This document shows, piece after piece, positions 40,789 through 50,729 of a DNA stretch of 64,000 bases; positions within the stretch are counted from its first letter, which is position 1, and each line of letters opens with the position of its first letter. The stretch is taken from positions 319,369 through 383,368 of the forward strand of contig NW_017962916.1 of NCBI RefSeq assembly GCF_001661345.1, given 5' to 3'. Made by a program: the position numbers and the translations under genes. The notes under the pieces are model-generated. The model was not told the DNA's origin and did not search any database. It saw only the letters and a list, made by a program, of their open reading frames with translations. This stretch comes from Ascoidea rubescens DSM 1968 (lineage: Eukaryota; Ascomycota; Saccharomycetes; Ascoideales; Ascoideaceae).

Positions 40789-41232
40789 ATGTCATATTCT
40801 CAGGAAAAATTCACTACAAAGTTATTGGAACTAAATGAGACTCAAGCTTCAATTGTATCATTATCTCAATGGGTGTTATTTTACCATAGATTTGCTTCAA
40901 TAACTGCCAAAACCTGGTCATCTTGTTTGAACGAAGCTCCAATTAACAAAAAAATCATTTTTATTTATTTAGCAAATGATGTTGTTCAACAAGCAAGAGC
41001 AAAACGTAAGACTGAATTTTTAGAAAACTTTGGTAAGATTTTGCCCAAATCAATTGAAAAATCATACAGTTCAGTACCTAGCGATACCAAGAAAAAAATT
41101 TTGAGAGTTGTTAATGTCTGGAAGGAAAGAAAGATATTTAAAGATGAAATTTTAAATGATATTACACAAAGAATTGATAATATTGATAAAAGAAATAAGA
41201 TAACGTTTTCCAGTAATAATCATAATTCATTA

Positions 41233-41291
<59 letters not shown>

Positions 41292-42729
41292 TAATAGTAA
41301 CAATAATAGTAACAATAATAGTAACAATAATAATAACAATTACAATAGTAGTAATGGCAGTGATAATATTGGCAATAGTTTTGATTTTAATAACCCAAGT
41401 TTAATTGAAATTAATAGGCTTTATGGGACAATTAACAATAATCAACTTGAAATTGACTCATTGTATAAAAATTTTGATTTAGTTTACAACGAGTACTTTC
41501 ATGAAGATGCCAATTTGCCTGAACCCACGATTTTTTTGAATAAGATTCAAGAAATTTTAAAAAAATATAAAGATTTTGAAAAATCATACTTGAGTAATAT
41601 CAAATTTCAAAAGACGTTAATTTCAAACTTGGAGAACGTAATTTCAATGGAAAAATTAAAATTAATTAATTCCACAAGATTCAATCTAGCCAAAATTTTA
41701 AATGAGAAAAAAATAGATTTGAAATTAAAGAAATTGAATGAAACTAAAATAGACTTGGAACAAATGATTATTGAAAATAATTCAATTAATGTTGAAAACA
41801 AGTCTGAAAAGAATAAGATTAATTTGGAGGATATACGAAAAATCAAGTTTGGCACCAGTAGTAAAAGTATCAAATTAGAAAATAGTGGCAATCTTAAAGA
41901 TGATGACATCCAGTTACCAAAATATGATAATGATTCTGATTCTGATTCTGATTCTGAAAAGGCTACAGCCAGCAAAAACGACCTAGACTTGGATTCGGAT
42001 TCGGATTCAGATTCAGACTCAGATTCAGAAATGGATTTAGATTCAGAGACTGGTTCAAAGCCTGATAATGTATCAGCTCCCAAATCGGAAACAAAAATAT
42101 CTTCCAACAATGCTCTTGGAATGCTGGTAGTAGATAGTCATCATAATAATAGCGATAATATAAATAGTGCCAATACTAATAATGCTGATAATAATAATGG
42201 CAATAAGAATATTGATAATAATGGCAAAGATAATCAAATAAATAACAATAGCGATAGCAATGGCAATAACAGTGACCACGATGAAGACATTGATAATATT
42301 AATCATATCCTTAATAATAAAAGGAAAATAACGTCTTTAAATGGTGATCCCGACAAAAGTGATGAAAAATCAGCCGAAAATAAAGAAACTGGCACACCAA
42401 GTGAAAAAGTTAATACCGGCGACGACCTGATAGAAACTTCTGCTAAAAAGCCAAAGATTGAGGATTCTAAGAACAGTACCCCGACCAGTAACAGCAGCAA
42501 CGCCTTCATACCAAGCATAATGCCCGGCAATATAATCTCAGACAGAGATAATAATGATGATGATTTCATGAAATTGGCAAAACTAATTGCTAAAAATCAG
42601 AGTTCGACTCAGGAAACAACGAGCAATAGAGATGATGGGTACAATCCAACCGGATCGACAAACACAACCAACATGCCTTCGAACAGCTCTGTGAGTTTGG
42701 ACGACTTGCTCAACAGGCTTTCGGGATAA
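40789..42729 (+). CDS. RTT103: CTD-interacting-domain protein Rtt103 (Pol II termination)
   Basis: 646 aa, ATG at 40789. The CTD-interacting domain covers residues 1-130: the helical FTTKLLELNETQASIVSLSQWVLFYH opening, then KKIIFIYLANDVVQQARAK and KKILRVVNVWKERKIF, as in Rtt103/Pcf11-type CIDs that bind Ser2-phosphorylated Pol II tail. Rtt103 recruits Rat1 for torpedo termination. A helical region (about 205-365) follows. Low-complexity inserts: a poly-Asn run of about 20 at 149-167, Ser-Asp repeats at 382-425 that would make good CK2 targets, and an Asn/Asp-rich acidic region to 510. The usual Rtt103 is about 400 aa, so much of the extra length is low complexity. Confidence 0.88.
41233..41290 (+). 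repeat. AAT trinucleotide repeat encoding poly-Asn in RTT103
   Basis: About 19 AAT codons in a row between the CID and the helical region of Rtt103, followed by mixed AAT/AGT/AAC codons. Confidence 0.85.
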
Positions 42730-43458
42730 ATGTGGCACAAGTTGGTGGTTTTTAGTTGCTAGGTTTGCTTTGAGTGGAAGATTGTGTATTGTGTGATGAT
42801 GCACCAATTAGAGTAATTCTGTAGGATATAAAGAAACACCGGATCGGGCAGTAGCCGCGCATCTCCTTCTAGTCTTGTGAATAAAGCAGTTCTTTCTGTC
42901 TCGCCTTGGCTGAAAAATGGAAAAAGACCAAGACCTGCAGGTATATGTTGAAAAACGCGGTCTGGGCCTAAGGTTGAGTAGATGAATCAGGTGACTGTAT
43001 CTTGGCTAATCGCGCAACGTCTGATTTTGGAAAGGCCGTCGAGAAAAGTCTTTCAATTTCGAGAGTTTCGTCCAGCGAAAGAGGTTATTAATAAGCTTCA
43101 CCTCAATGAGCCTGGCATTGCAAATTCTATTGGATGTGGAAGTATGTTTATAAGCACTTGTTTGAGTCATTCTTTTGCATGTTCAAACCTAGATTTCAGT
43201 TCTTTCGGAAAATCAGGTCCAAGTGCAAACCCCAGCTTTTTGTTTGCATTTACCAAATATTTATTCAATATAAGAAACTGCAACTTGCCCATATTTAAGA
43301 ATAATAGAACCCAGCTACACTTCACCTAATCGAAGCATACAAATAACCTCTTGTTGCAGAGGATCGAGAAAAAGCGCTGGAAATTTACTGCAGGTCCTAA
43401 TTAGTAATCAGCAATAAACAATAAACAACAACAGACAATAACAATAGCTTAACCTAAA
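42730..43458. promoter_or_regulatory. Promoter region of the ECM3-like gene
   Basis: A G+C-richer stretch at about 42835-43100 and an A+T-rich leader. A 115-codon ATG frame at 42982-43329 lacks recognisable domains and looks like a chance frame in the promoter. No RNA gene seen. Confidence 0.5.
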
Positions 43459-45378
43459 ATGGCAGTGGACATTGGAGTCATCATTTGGTGTGCAGTAAAA
43501 CCCATTATCAAAATCTATTTTATTTTGGCTGTTGGTTTTATTTTATCAAAAAGAAACATTTTATCAGTAGAGACCACAAGAAATCTATCAGATATCCTCT
43601 TGACTACTTTGATTCCATGCATTCTCATAAACAAAGTCATTGCTAATATATCCTACACTGATATAAAATATATTGGACTAATTGCCTTATCATCATTTGT
43701 AATCACTCTGACAGGAGTGGCATTTGGATTTTTAGTCAACCTAATAACTCCAATTCCCAGAAGATGGAGAGGTGGTTCAATAGTAGCCTCTATGTTCACC
43801 AATAATGGTGATTTGCCAATTGCGTATATTCAAACATTGGCTACAACTTCTATTTTTTCCGAAAACCAAATTGATAAAGGTATTGCATTTGCATTTATTT
43901 TTGTCGCCATAACGACTCTTTATTGTTTTAACTTAGGCGGTTATAGGTTAGTTGAGTATGATTTGAAAAAGGATAAGCTTTTAGAAGCTCAGAAAAAGTT
44001 GGATTTGGAGCATAATGATAATCATGCAGAAAGTAATAACAATAATAGCAATAGCACTGATAATACTGACAATAGCAATAAAGAAAACAACCTAAAGAAT
44101 ACCTATAACAACAATGATAATGAAACAAGATTAAATATTAATGAAAACTCCAATACCAAAAATAGAATTAATGATATTGGCACTAAAAACGTTACATACA
44201 ATAAAGATATAGATTCTATAGATTCAGATTCAGACTCCAACTCTATTAACCCTTATTTCATTAATCAATCTTCTGCTAATAACCCCAAATTCCAGAATAA
44301 CGATCTAGCATTGGCCAAAACATCCTCAATAGCATCCGTATATTCTAGCAAAACTAAACTAAGGGCTATTGAATTAAGAAAATTACCGCCTCAAGAACTC
44401 GACGATGTTATCAACGAATATTCTTGCGAATCAAATGCAAATGCCAACTTTTCTAATGCTACAGACTCAAAACTAGGAAAATTGACAAAGACATTTTCGG
44501 TTCTATCAACTGAAATCGGTTTGCCAACTAACTCTGCATCTCAAATTACCAAGGACAAATACAGCTTATCTCGTAAATACTGTAATAGCTTGAAACCAGT
44601 TTTGAATTCGTCAACAATAGAAAAAAAATTGACGACCAAATATTCAAATAATGATATTCACACCAATAATAGTGATGACAATATGGAAGATAATTCAACA
44701 TTAAATGGCCTCAGCGCAAATAATAGCGATAAACCCCAGAAAAGCAAAAAAAATGTTCGTCAACTCATTGTTAAGGGTCTCAAATTTTTTCTCACAAATT
44801 TTTTAAGACCAATTGCCTTGTCTTTGATTGTCTCTATAACAATTGCTTTAACACCATGGCTAAAAGCCTTATTTGTTGAAACCACAGTTGATATGCCAGA
44901 TGCTCCAGATGGACAACCTCCTTTGAATTTTATCATGGATTTTACCTCTTATTTAGGTGCTGCTCAGGTCCCATTTGGTCTATTGTTATTGGGAAGTACT
45001 TTAGCACGATTAAATGTGAAGGAATTTCCTCCTGGATTTTGGAAAGCTGCTTCTTTATTGACTCTAATAAAATTGTGCGTAATGCCTATCATTGGTGTTT
45101 TATGGGTCAATAGATTGAAAAAAAGTGGATGGCTAAATATTGAAAAAGATGATGATATTCTTGCAGCTTTTATCATCTTATTAAACTGGGGATTGCCAAC
45201 TTTTACAACTCAGGTTTATTTGACTGCTTTCTTCAGCCCCTTACCATCAGAAGATTTTCATCATGATCATTTGCAATTAGACTGTCTAGCCATTTGTCTA
45301 CTATTCCAATATCCAATTTTAACCGTAAGTCTTCCATTTGTTGTAACATATGCATTAAAAGTCAACTTAGGTTTTTAA
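43459..45378 (+). CDS. ECM3: Auxin-efflux-carrier (PIN-like) family transporter, Ecm3-like
   Basis: 639 aa, ATG at 43459. Two hydrophobic halves, each with about five membrane segments (residues about 8-160 and 445-639), flank a long hydrophilic loop. This is the layout of the membrane-transport family PF03547, with Ecm3 and its paralogues in yeasts. Hallmarks: LSDILLTTLIPCILINKV, RGGSIVASMFTNNGDLPIAYIQ, and GLLLLGSTLARL with ILLNWGLPTFTTQVYLTAFF in the second half. The loop (about 165-440) is Asn/Ser-rich, with a Ser-Asp cluster near 250. The substrate is unknown; in Saccharomyces ECM3 mutants have cell-wall phenotypes, and location is probably ER or vacuole. Confidence 0.87.
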   Translation: MAVDIGVIIWCAVKPIIKIYFILAVGFILSKRNILSVETTRNLSDILLTTLIPCILINKVIANISYTDIKYIGLIALSSFVITLTGVAFGFLVNLITPIPRRWRGGSIVASMFTNNGDLPIAYIQTLATTSIFSENQIDKGIAFAFIFVAITTLYCFNLGGYRLVEYDLKKDKLLEAQKKLDLEHNDNHAESNNNNSNSTDNTDNSNKENNLKNTYNNNDNETRLNINENSNTKNRINDIGTKNVTYNKDIDSIDSDSDSNSINPYFINQSSANNPKFQNNDLALAKTSSIASVYSSKTKLRAIELRKLPPQELDDVINEYSCESNANANFSNATDSKLGKLTKTFSVLSTEIGLPTNSASQITKDKYSLSRKYCNSLKPVLNSSTIEKKLTTKYSNNDIHTNNSDDNMEDNSTLNGLSANNSDKPQKSKKNVRQLIVKGLKFFLTNFLRPIALSLIVSITIALTPWLKALFVETTVDMPDAPDGQPPLNFIMDFTSYLGAAQVPFGLLLLGSTLARLNVKEFPPGFWKAASLLTLIKLCVMPIIGVLWVNRLKKSGWLNIEKDDDILAAFIILLNWGLPTFTTQVYLTAFFSPLPSEDFHHDHLQLDCLAICLLFQYPILTVSLPFVVTYALKVNLGF

Positions 45379-45929
45379 AATTTATCATCTGAAATAAAGG
45401 TTTTGATATGTTAGTTTTTTTATATGTCAGTTATATATTTATTTTTTCCATGTTCAGTGCTTTTTTTGGGAGGCTCAAGTTTATTTTATCTGTTCTTTTG
45501 GTTGTACGGGGTTTTTTTGTCTGTGTTTTTTTTTTATTATTTCATTTTACAATTTTCATATAAAATATTTCATATTCCAGACTTTATATATAATTAATTC
45601 ATGAAATTGATAAACACATTAATTAAATAAAAATCCAACAAAAAGTCCTTTAAGGCTAATTTTATAGTCAGTATCTCGATGCAATCTTGAGTATATTTCA
45701 AAGTTTCAGTAACAAACATTGATTTGACATTTAATTAAACAAAAATTGAAAAGCTATAAGCAAACAACATCTGGTTTCAAAAACTGCCAAAAATGAAAAA
45801 AATAAAAATACCAAAAATAAGTGAGTGTGTTTTTTCATAAACCGTTATAATATATAGAAACCATAACAGTAAAATCCAATCTTTGTGAAAATAACAATAT
45901 ACATCTTTATTGATTTTCTTAAAATAAAT
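45379..45929. other. Convergent intergenic region
   Basis: About 550 bp between ECM3 and the Esc2-like gene, T-rich on the ECM3 side and A-rich on the other, as for two 3' ends. No gene recognised. Confidence 0.65.
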
Positions 45930-48704
45930 TTAGTAAAAAAACTTTAGATTAATAATATCATCATTGTCAAGCCCAAGTTCATCTGGTGTAAAATCTTGGT
46001 TGATTTCAGCACCATTAAAGAAAATCTTCATTATTTGAAAATTCAAATGACTTTTCTTGCAAAAATCTTTTAAAGATGTCCCAATTTTAGCATTCTTGTT
46101 TACCTCAAGCCTGACTGAAACTCTTGAGGGGGACAGGTAGGTAACTTGAATGAAAATAGTGTTGACGCGTTTATTCGGCAAAATACTAGAACTTGTGTTT
46201 TTTTTATTTGATATGTTAGGATTTGAGAGTCTTTTTGAATCATTTGAAAATATAGGATGGTTAATATTTGCATTTTTATCAGGATTAGCAATAATAGGAG
46301 TATGCAAAACTTTTGGTGAGTTACTTTTCGAGAATAGATTCTGCGAACTAGCAAAAATTGATTTTCTTGGATCGGCAGAAAATGGGTTTTTAGTTGCAGA
46401 AACTGTAGATGGTTGATTATAATTAGATCTATTGAGAAAAAGTCTGTCTGAGCTTTTTTCTTTATCCGGAACCCATGGTGGTATAGATTTAGGTTTATTC
46501 TTGGAAATAATGTTCAAGTTTGCAATTTCATAACTTTTATTACCTAATCCAAAGGTGAATGGATGAGAATCATGAGGTGAGCTATGTCTGCTAAATGGAT
46601 TGAGATTCTTATTGACATTACTTTGCAAACTTTTGGCTGGTTTGCTAGGAAGTGTTGGATGTTCTTTTGACTCATTGCTGGATAGCACTTGGTTTGGGCC
46701 AGCTGTTGTAACAGTTTCATTTGCTGGATGAAGAGGAGTTTGACTTTGAATGTTTTTGATTTTAGATGTTTGTTTTTCGTTGCTGTTATTATTGACCTTC
46801 GAACTTGTATCGTTCAACTTGGTTTTTGTCAGTGAAATATCGGAAGAATTTTCATTTTGTTTATGGGAACGAGCTTGATTAAGATCTTTGGTCTTAGTGG
46901 AATTGGGATGGTGTTTTTTAATGCTTTCAGGATCATCGGATTTTTCGATGTTAGAGGAGGATGAGTCTACTTGCGAGAACAATTGTTGATTTATCTTTTT
47001 GTGAGCCAAATTCAATTGTTCTTTTGAAATGACTTGTTTTGATTTTTTCTCAAATACATCAATAATATCATAATGATTTATATTCAATTTCTGAATTGTT
47101 GATTCTTTTGAGACGTCAATTTCAACATCCTTGTGTTTATAAATTAAATTGGAGCCTTCTTGGGTGGAAATCTTTTCAGTACTTAAAAAAGTATTAATAT
47201 GATCTTGGATTTTTGTATTTAAAAATTCCTCAATTGTTTCATGAGTTGAAACGATTTGAGTTACAGTTATATTTGTTGTGAGTTTAAAAAATACTAAGCA
47301 AAATGTTTGTAGTTTTCGATGATCAGCATTCTCATTTTCAAATGATTCATCATCAGATACAATTCTAAGTCTTTTACGGTTTTTTCTTTTATTGTTAATT
47401 TTATCATCTTCATAATCGTCATCATCGTCGTCATATTCTTCTTCACTGATATCAATATCAATTTTCTCATTTGTAAGATGAGAATCCGCCTTTTTAGGAG
47501 ATTGTATAGGAGGAGGTTCTTCTTTCGTGGTAGTAGTGTCTTTTGGATCCATTTGTATTTGATGTTTTTGATTAAAAGTGGAGACCAGATTTCCCGTTAA
47601 ATAATGCTGAGAAAAATCCTCAATTTTAGCTTCAATAATTTCTGTGGGAGAAATTTGCAGTATAGTGAATTTATCAGATAAATTATTCAAAATTTTTTGG
47701 TTTTTATTTCTGAAGATAACACATTTGCTAAGATTGTTTTGTAAATAATATAACGAATTATTTGGAAAGACCCTTAGAAGAAAATCAAACATGATATTTG
47801 AGAACGATATAAAAGAATTCAAATGATACTTGAAGATAATTGTAGAATACAAATGGGAATTATCTGTCTCTTGATTTGAGGAGCTATCAATTACCTCAGA
47901 GATTGGGAGGAGAAAAGTATGTTGAAATGAATCTGAAAGGGTATTATGATAGCCAGGAGATATATTTGAAGATAAATTTGCCAATTGATGTGAATTATTG
48001 GATTTTTGTTGGTGAATTAATTCATTTAATAAATAAACATCTTTGAATCTGATAGTTATATCTTTTGTTTTTGAGTGGTGAGGCATTTTAAACTGAATTT
48101 TGGAATTGGAGTAAGAACTTTTGTCATCATTTTTTGTTTTATTATTTTCCTTGTTATTATTATTATTATTAGTGATAGTAGTGGTAGTGGTAGTGGTAGT
48201 GGTATTAATATTAGTTGTAATAGTAGTATGATTTCCAGTATAGTTTTGATTATCATTTGCCTTTTCTTTTGGTTTTTGATTGTCATCACATTCATCCTGA
48301 TTATATCGAATTAAAAATGTTGAAATATAAGAATTTGAGTTGAGGAATGATAAGTTTTTTATAATGACATCAATTTCAAATAGTTTTGTAAAAAAGAAGT
48401 TGTTGACTAAAAAACTTAAAGTCAAATCATTAGTTAGAAAAAGCCTGTAGCCTTTAAAATAAAACTCGATAAAATTACTATCATTGAAGTTTTGTATTTG
48501 GATCATATTCGAATAGTCTTTGAAAATTTTTATGATTGGTTTCAGAATGCCTATTTTCAAAAACAAAATAGTTGGGATAAAATTTGAATTTATAACTTTA
48601 AATAGTATCTTGTTTGTTTTTGTGTCGTAGATTTCATCATTATTTTCGATAGTACGATGGGCATTTATAACTGCCTGCACAGGAGAAACAATAGAATCAG
48701 CCAT
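45930..48704 (-). CDS. ESC2: Protein with tandem SUMO-like domains, Esc2/Rad60-like
   Basis: 924 aa, ATG at 48704. The C-terminus (about 848-924) has the ubiquitin-like pattern NTIFIQVTYLS... LEVNKNAKIGTSLKDFC ... MKIFFNGAEINQDFTPDELGLDNDDIINLKFF, typical of SUMO-like domain 2 of Rad60/Esc2/NIP45. A second ubiquitin-like stretch at about 462-555 (LVFFKLTTNITVTQIVSTHETIEEFL then KHKDVEIDVSKE) fits SUMO-like domain 1. Between them lies a Lys/Ser/Asn-rich linker. An acidic run, EEEYDDDDDDYEDD, precedes domain 1. Esc2 and Rad60 guide SUMO-pathway enzymes in replication-fork repair and silencing. Residues 1-270 form an additional ordered-looking region that I do not recognise and that known Esc2 lacks, so orthology is probable but not certain. 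Confidence 0.6.
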   Translation of the reverse strand: MADSIVSPVQAVINAHRTIENNDEIYDTKTNKILFKVINSNFIPTILFLKIGILKPIIKIFKDYSNMIQIQNFNDSNFIEFYFKGYRLFLTNDLTLSFLVNNFFFTKLFEIDVIIKNLSFLNSNSYISTFLIRYNQDECDDNQKPKEKANDNQNYTGNHTTITTNINTTTTTTTTTITNNNNNNKENNKTKNDDKSSYSNSKIQFKMPHHSKTKDITIRFKDVYLLNELIHQQKSNNSHQLANLSSNISPGYHNTLSDSFQHTFLLPISEVIDSSSNQETDNSHLYSTIIFKYHLNSFISFSNIMFDFLLRVFPNNSLYYLQNNLSKCVIFRNKNQKILNNLSDKFTILQISPTEIIEAKIEDFSQHYLTGNLVSTFNQKHQIQMDPKDTTTTKEEPPPIQSPKKADSHLTNEKIDIDISEEEYDDDDDDYEDDKINNKRKNRKRLRIVSDDESFENENADHRKLQTFCLVFFKLTTNITVTQIVSTHETIEEFLNTKIQDHINTFLSTEKISTQEGSNLIYKHKDVEIDVSKESTIQKLNINHYDIIDVFEKKSKQVISKEQLNLAHKKINQQLFSQVDSSSSNIEKSDDPESIKKHHPNSTKTKDLNQARSHKQNENSSDISLTKTKLNDTSSKVNNNSNEKQTSKIKNIQSQTPLHPANETVTTAGPNQVLSSNESKEHPTLPSKPAKSLQSNVNKNLNPFSRHSSPHDSHPFTFGLGNKSYEIANLNIISKNKPKSIPPWVPDKEKSSDRLFLNRSNYNQPSTVSATKNPFSADPRKSIFASSQNLFSKSNSPKVLHTPIIANPDKNANINHPIFSNDSKRLSNPNISNKKNTSSSILPNKRVNTIFIQVTYLSPSRVSVRLEVNKNAKIGTSLKDFCKKSHLNFQIMKIFFNGAEINQDFTPDELGLDNDDIINLKFFY

Positions 48705-49330
48705 TATGAGAAAATAAAGTAATGGTAGAGAAGATCAGGTCAAGACCCAAAACAGTCTGAGTATAAAGGCTCTCGAGGAAAGAAAAGTGGATCAATTATT
48801 TGTTTATGAATCACTAATGTATCTATTCATAAACTTTTGAAAGAAATCAAACCTCAAAAGATTTGTTTCTCACTTTTTCGCGACCAAAAAAATGAGACGA
48901 TGCCGAAAAAAGCAATTTTCATTCTCTTTCTGAGATCCCAAACAAGAAGGCGCTAGCCTGCCCGAATAGGAAAATGCTTTAAAGTGGAAAAAGAGCCAAA
49001 TCCAATTTGGCCAAAAATATGGTCTCGTTTGGAGTGTTCGAGATGGTTGTCATTGCAAAAAGCAAAGAGTGTTGCTTTTCAGATTTGAGAATACAGACAG
49101 TGGTTTCATGGGGCCCACATTTTAGATTAGTTTTGAAATTATATGTATGTGCTGGTGAGAAAAAAGTATCCAGAAACCTGATTAAACAACTGGAATGAAA
49201 GGTTTTGAACCACAAACAGCATGCGCCACAAAAAAGCAAACTTGATTCGTCAAGTCAATCCGGTAAAGGCAGGTGTGAAGTCGAAAGTATACTGTATAAA
49301 GCACAAGGAAAACGCAAAGAGCACACAGAT
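48705..49330. other. Promoter of the Esc2-like gene and upstream flank of the tRNA
   Basis: Purine-rich near the Esc2-like start, then a mixed-composition stretch. Two open frames around 48979-49239 are chance frames (the larger starts at TTG). No promoter motif stands out. Confidence 0.5.
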
Positions 49331-49414
49331 GGTTGTATAGTGTAGTGGTTATCACTTTCGGTTTTGATCAGCTGAAGTTTCCGAACAACCCCGGTTCGAA
49401 TCCGGGTACGACCT
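49331..49414 (+). tRNA. tRNA-Gln (anticodon UUG) with a 12-nt intron
   Basis: All arms fold. The acceptor GGTTGTA (49331-49337) pairs with TACGACC (49407-49413) and U73 follows. The anticodon stem TTCGG (49357-49361) pairs with CCGAA (49381-49385). The loop reads T-T-T-T-G-A, giving anticodon TTG at 49364-49366, and a 12-nt insert (49368-49379) follows nucleotide 37, the normal place of tRNA introns. The T arm has the B box GGTTCGAATCC. Without the intron the molecule is 72 nt and closely resembles Saccharomyces tRNA-Gln(UUG), which as I recall has no intron. A T5 terminator follows. Confidence 0.93.
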
Positions 49415-49416
49415 TC

Positions 49417-49421
49417 TTTTT
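49417..49421 (+). terminator. Pol III terminator of tRNA-Gln
   Basis: Five T residues start 3 nt past the tRNA end, the usual RNA polymerase III stop. Confidence 0.8.
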
Positions 49422-49753
49422 GCCATTTTATTTGTTGCTCAGTATTACCTTTATATCCCAACTACAGTATTATATTTTTACTTTTTGAATTCAATTTGCT
49501 TTTGAACTTCATTTTTGTTGTTGTTGGTCCCAGTTAATTAATCTCCAAAACTGCTTTTTATTTGCAGAGAACCACCATGCTTTTTTCTGTTCATCTGTGG
49601 GTTTAATCCGTCCACAAAACTGATGTTCCGTCCCACCTCTTATCTCTTATCTTGTCTTGTTTATCACCAATCTGTGAAAGATAATACCAAAGCTCAACCA
49701 CTAACACTTTCTATCAACTGGCCTACAAACAGTCTCCCATTTCTATATCAAAA
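49422..49753. promoter_or_regulatory. DCG1 promoter with clustered GATA-factor sites
   Basis: CTTATC at 49639-49644 and again at 49646-49651 (GATAAG on the minus strand, 7 bp apart) and a TTATC at 49661-49665 lie about 90-115 bp before the DCG1 ATG. GATAAG is the core for Gln3/Gat1/Dal80, which give nitrogen catabolite repression; Saccharomyces DCG1 belongs to this regulon. Confidence 0.6.
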
Positions 49754-50458
49754 ATGACTCGAAAGATATTGGTTGTTAATCCCAATTCTTCAGTCTCAAT
49801 GACTGACAACTTGGAGAAAATATTAGTCACCCCTCTAGGCTACAAGTTGGATTATTTTACTGCCCCACTGTCTGCTCCTCCAGAAATATCTGATCCAATC
49901 ACTTCTGAATTGAGTTGTCAAGTGTGTTTGCCGGTTCTAATTCCTCTTATTCCAAAATATGATGGCTTCTTAATTTGTTGTTATTCTGACCATCCATTGA
50001 TAGCCAAATTAAAATCTGAGTTTTTGAAAAATTCAGATTATTCCAAGATCGTGCTTGGAATATTTCAAGCTTCATTATTGTTTGGAGTTGCCAATTCTCC
50101 TAAAAGGTTTGGAATTTTAACCTCATCAAACTCATGGGAATTGATTTTAGACAATTCCACAAAGAAGTTCTTCGGTGATGAAAACCAATTTCCTCCTTTG
50201 TTTGTCGGTACAATTGCTTCTAATGTCAACGTTTTGGGCTTGAGTGATGAAAAAAATTTCCGTAAAATTGTCAAAAAATCAAACTACTTGATAAATGACA
50301 AAAATGCTGAAATTATTCTATTGGGCTGTGCAGGTTTATCTGGTTTGGAGCACAAACTACAAAGTGCAGTCCATAACAAAGCTCGATTCATTGACAGCGT
50401 TAAAATCGGTTTGGAATTTATTACTAGTCTAATAAATTTTGAATTAAATTCAAGTTAA
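49754..50458 (+). CDS. DCG1: Asp/Glu (hydantoin) racemase family protein Dcg1
   Basis: 234 aa, ATG at 49754, a length normal for the family. The N-terminus, KILVVNPNSSVSMTDNLEKIL, is the family opening. The two catalytic Cys of Asp/Glu racemases are present: Cys75 or Cys76 in LICCYSDHPL and Cys191 in LLGCAGLSGLE. In Saccharomyces DCG1 lies in the allantoin-degradation (DAL) cluster and is thought to act in that pathway, perhaps as an allantoin racemase; the reaction is not proven. GATA sites lie just upstream. No other DAL gene is in this window, so the cluster is not conserved here. Confidence 0.92.
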   Translation: MTRKILVVNPNSSVSMTDNLEKILVTPLGYKLDYFTAPLSAPPEISDPITSELSCQVCLPVLIPLIPKYDGFLICCYSDHPLIAKLKSEFLKNSDYSKIVLGIFQASLLFGVANSPKRFGILTSSNSWELILDNSTKKFFGDENQFPPLFVGTIASNVNVLGLSDEKNFRKIVKKSNYLINDKNAEIILLGCAGLSGLEHKLQSAVHNKARFIDSVKIGLEFITSLINFELNSS

Positions 50459-50729
50459 TTACTATCTTTCATTCTCTCCCCTTAATCATTTGATTCAAAA
50501 CAAAAAAAATCTGTTGTATCTATTAAATTTATTATATATATTACATATTTCTTGAAATTAAAAAAAAAAAAATAATTTTACAAATTATATTGTATCTAAT
50601 ATAATTTCATGCAGTGAATGTATTTTTGGAATATCTTCCAAAGCAAAAAAAATACCACAATACAAAGATAAATAAAAATAAAAACGAGCTGAAAATTTTA
50701 GATATCGATATCTTTTGCCCCACGCACTT
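50459..50729. other. Short convergent intergenic region
   Basis: 271 bp of A+T-rich 3' flanks of DCG1 and RIF1. No gene. Confidence 0.7.

Noticed and set aside
42982-43329. 115-codon ATG frame upstream of the ECM3-like gene
   Set aside because: No recognisable domain, and it sits in the promoter of a well-supported gene. A real small gene cannot be fully excluded.
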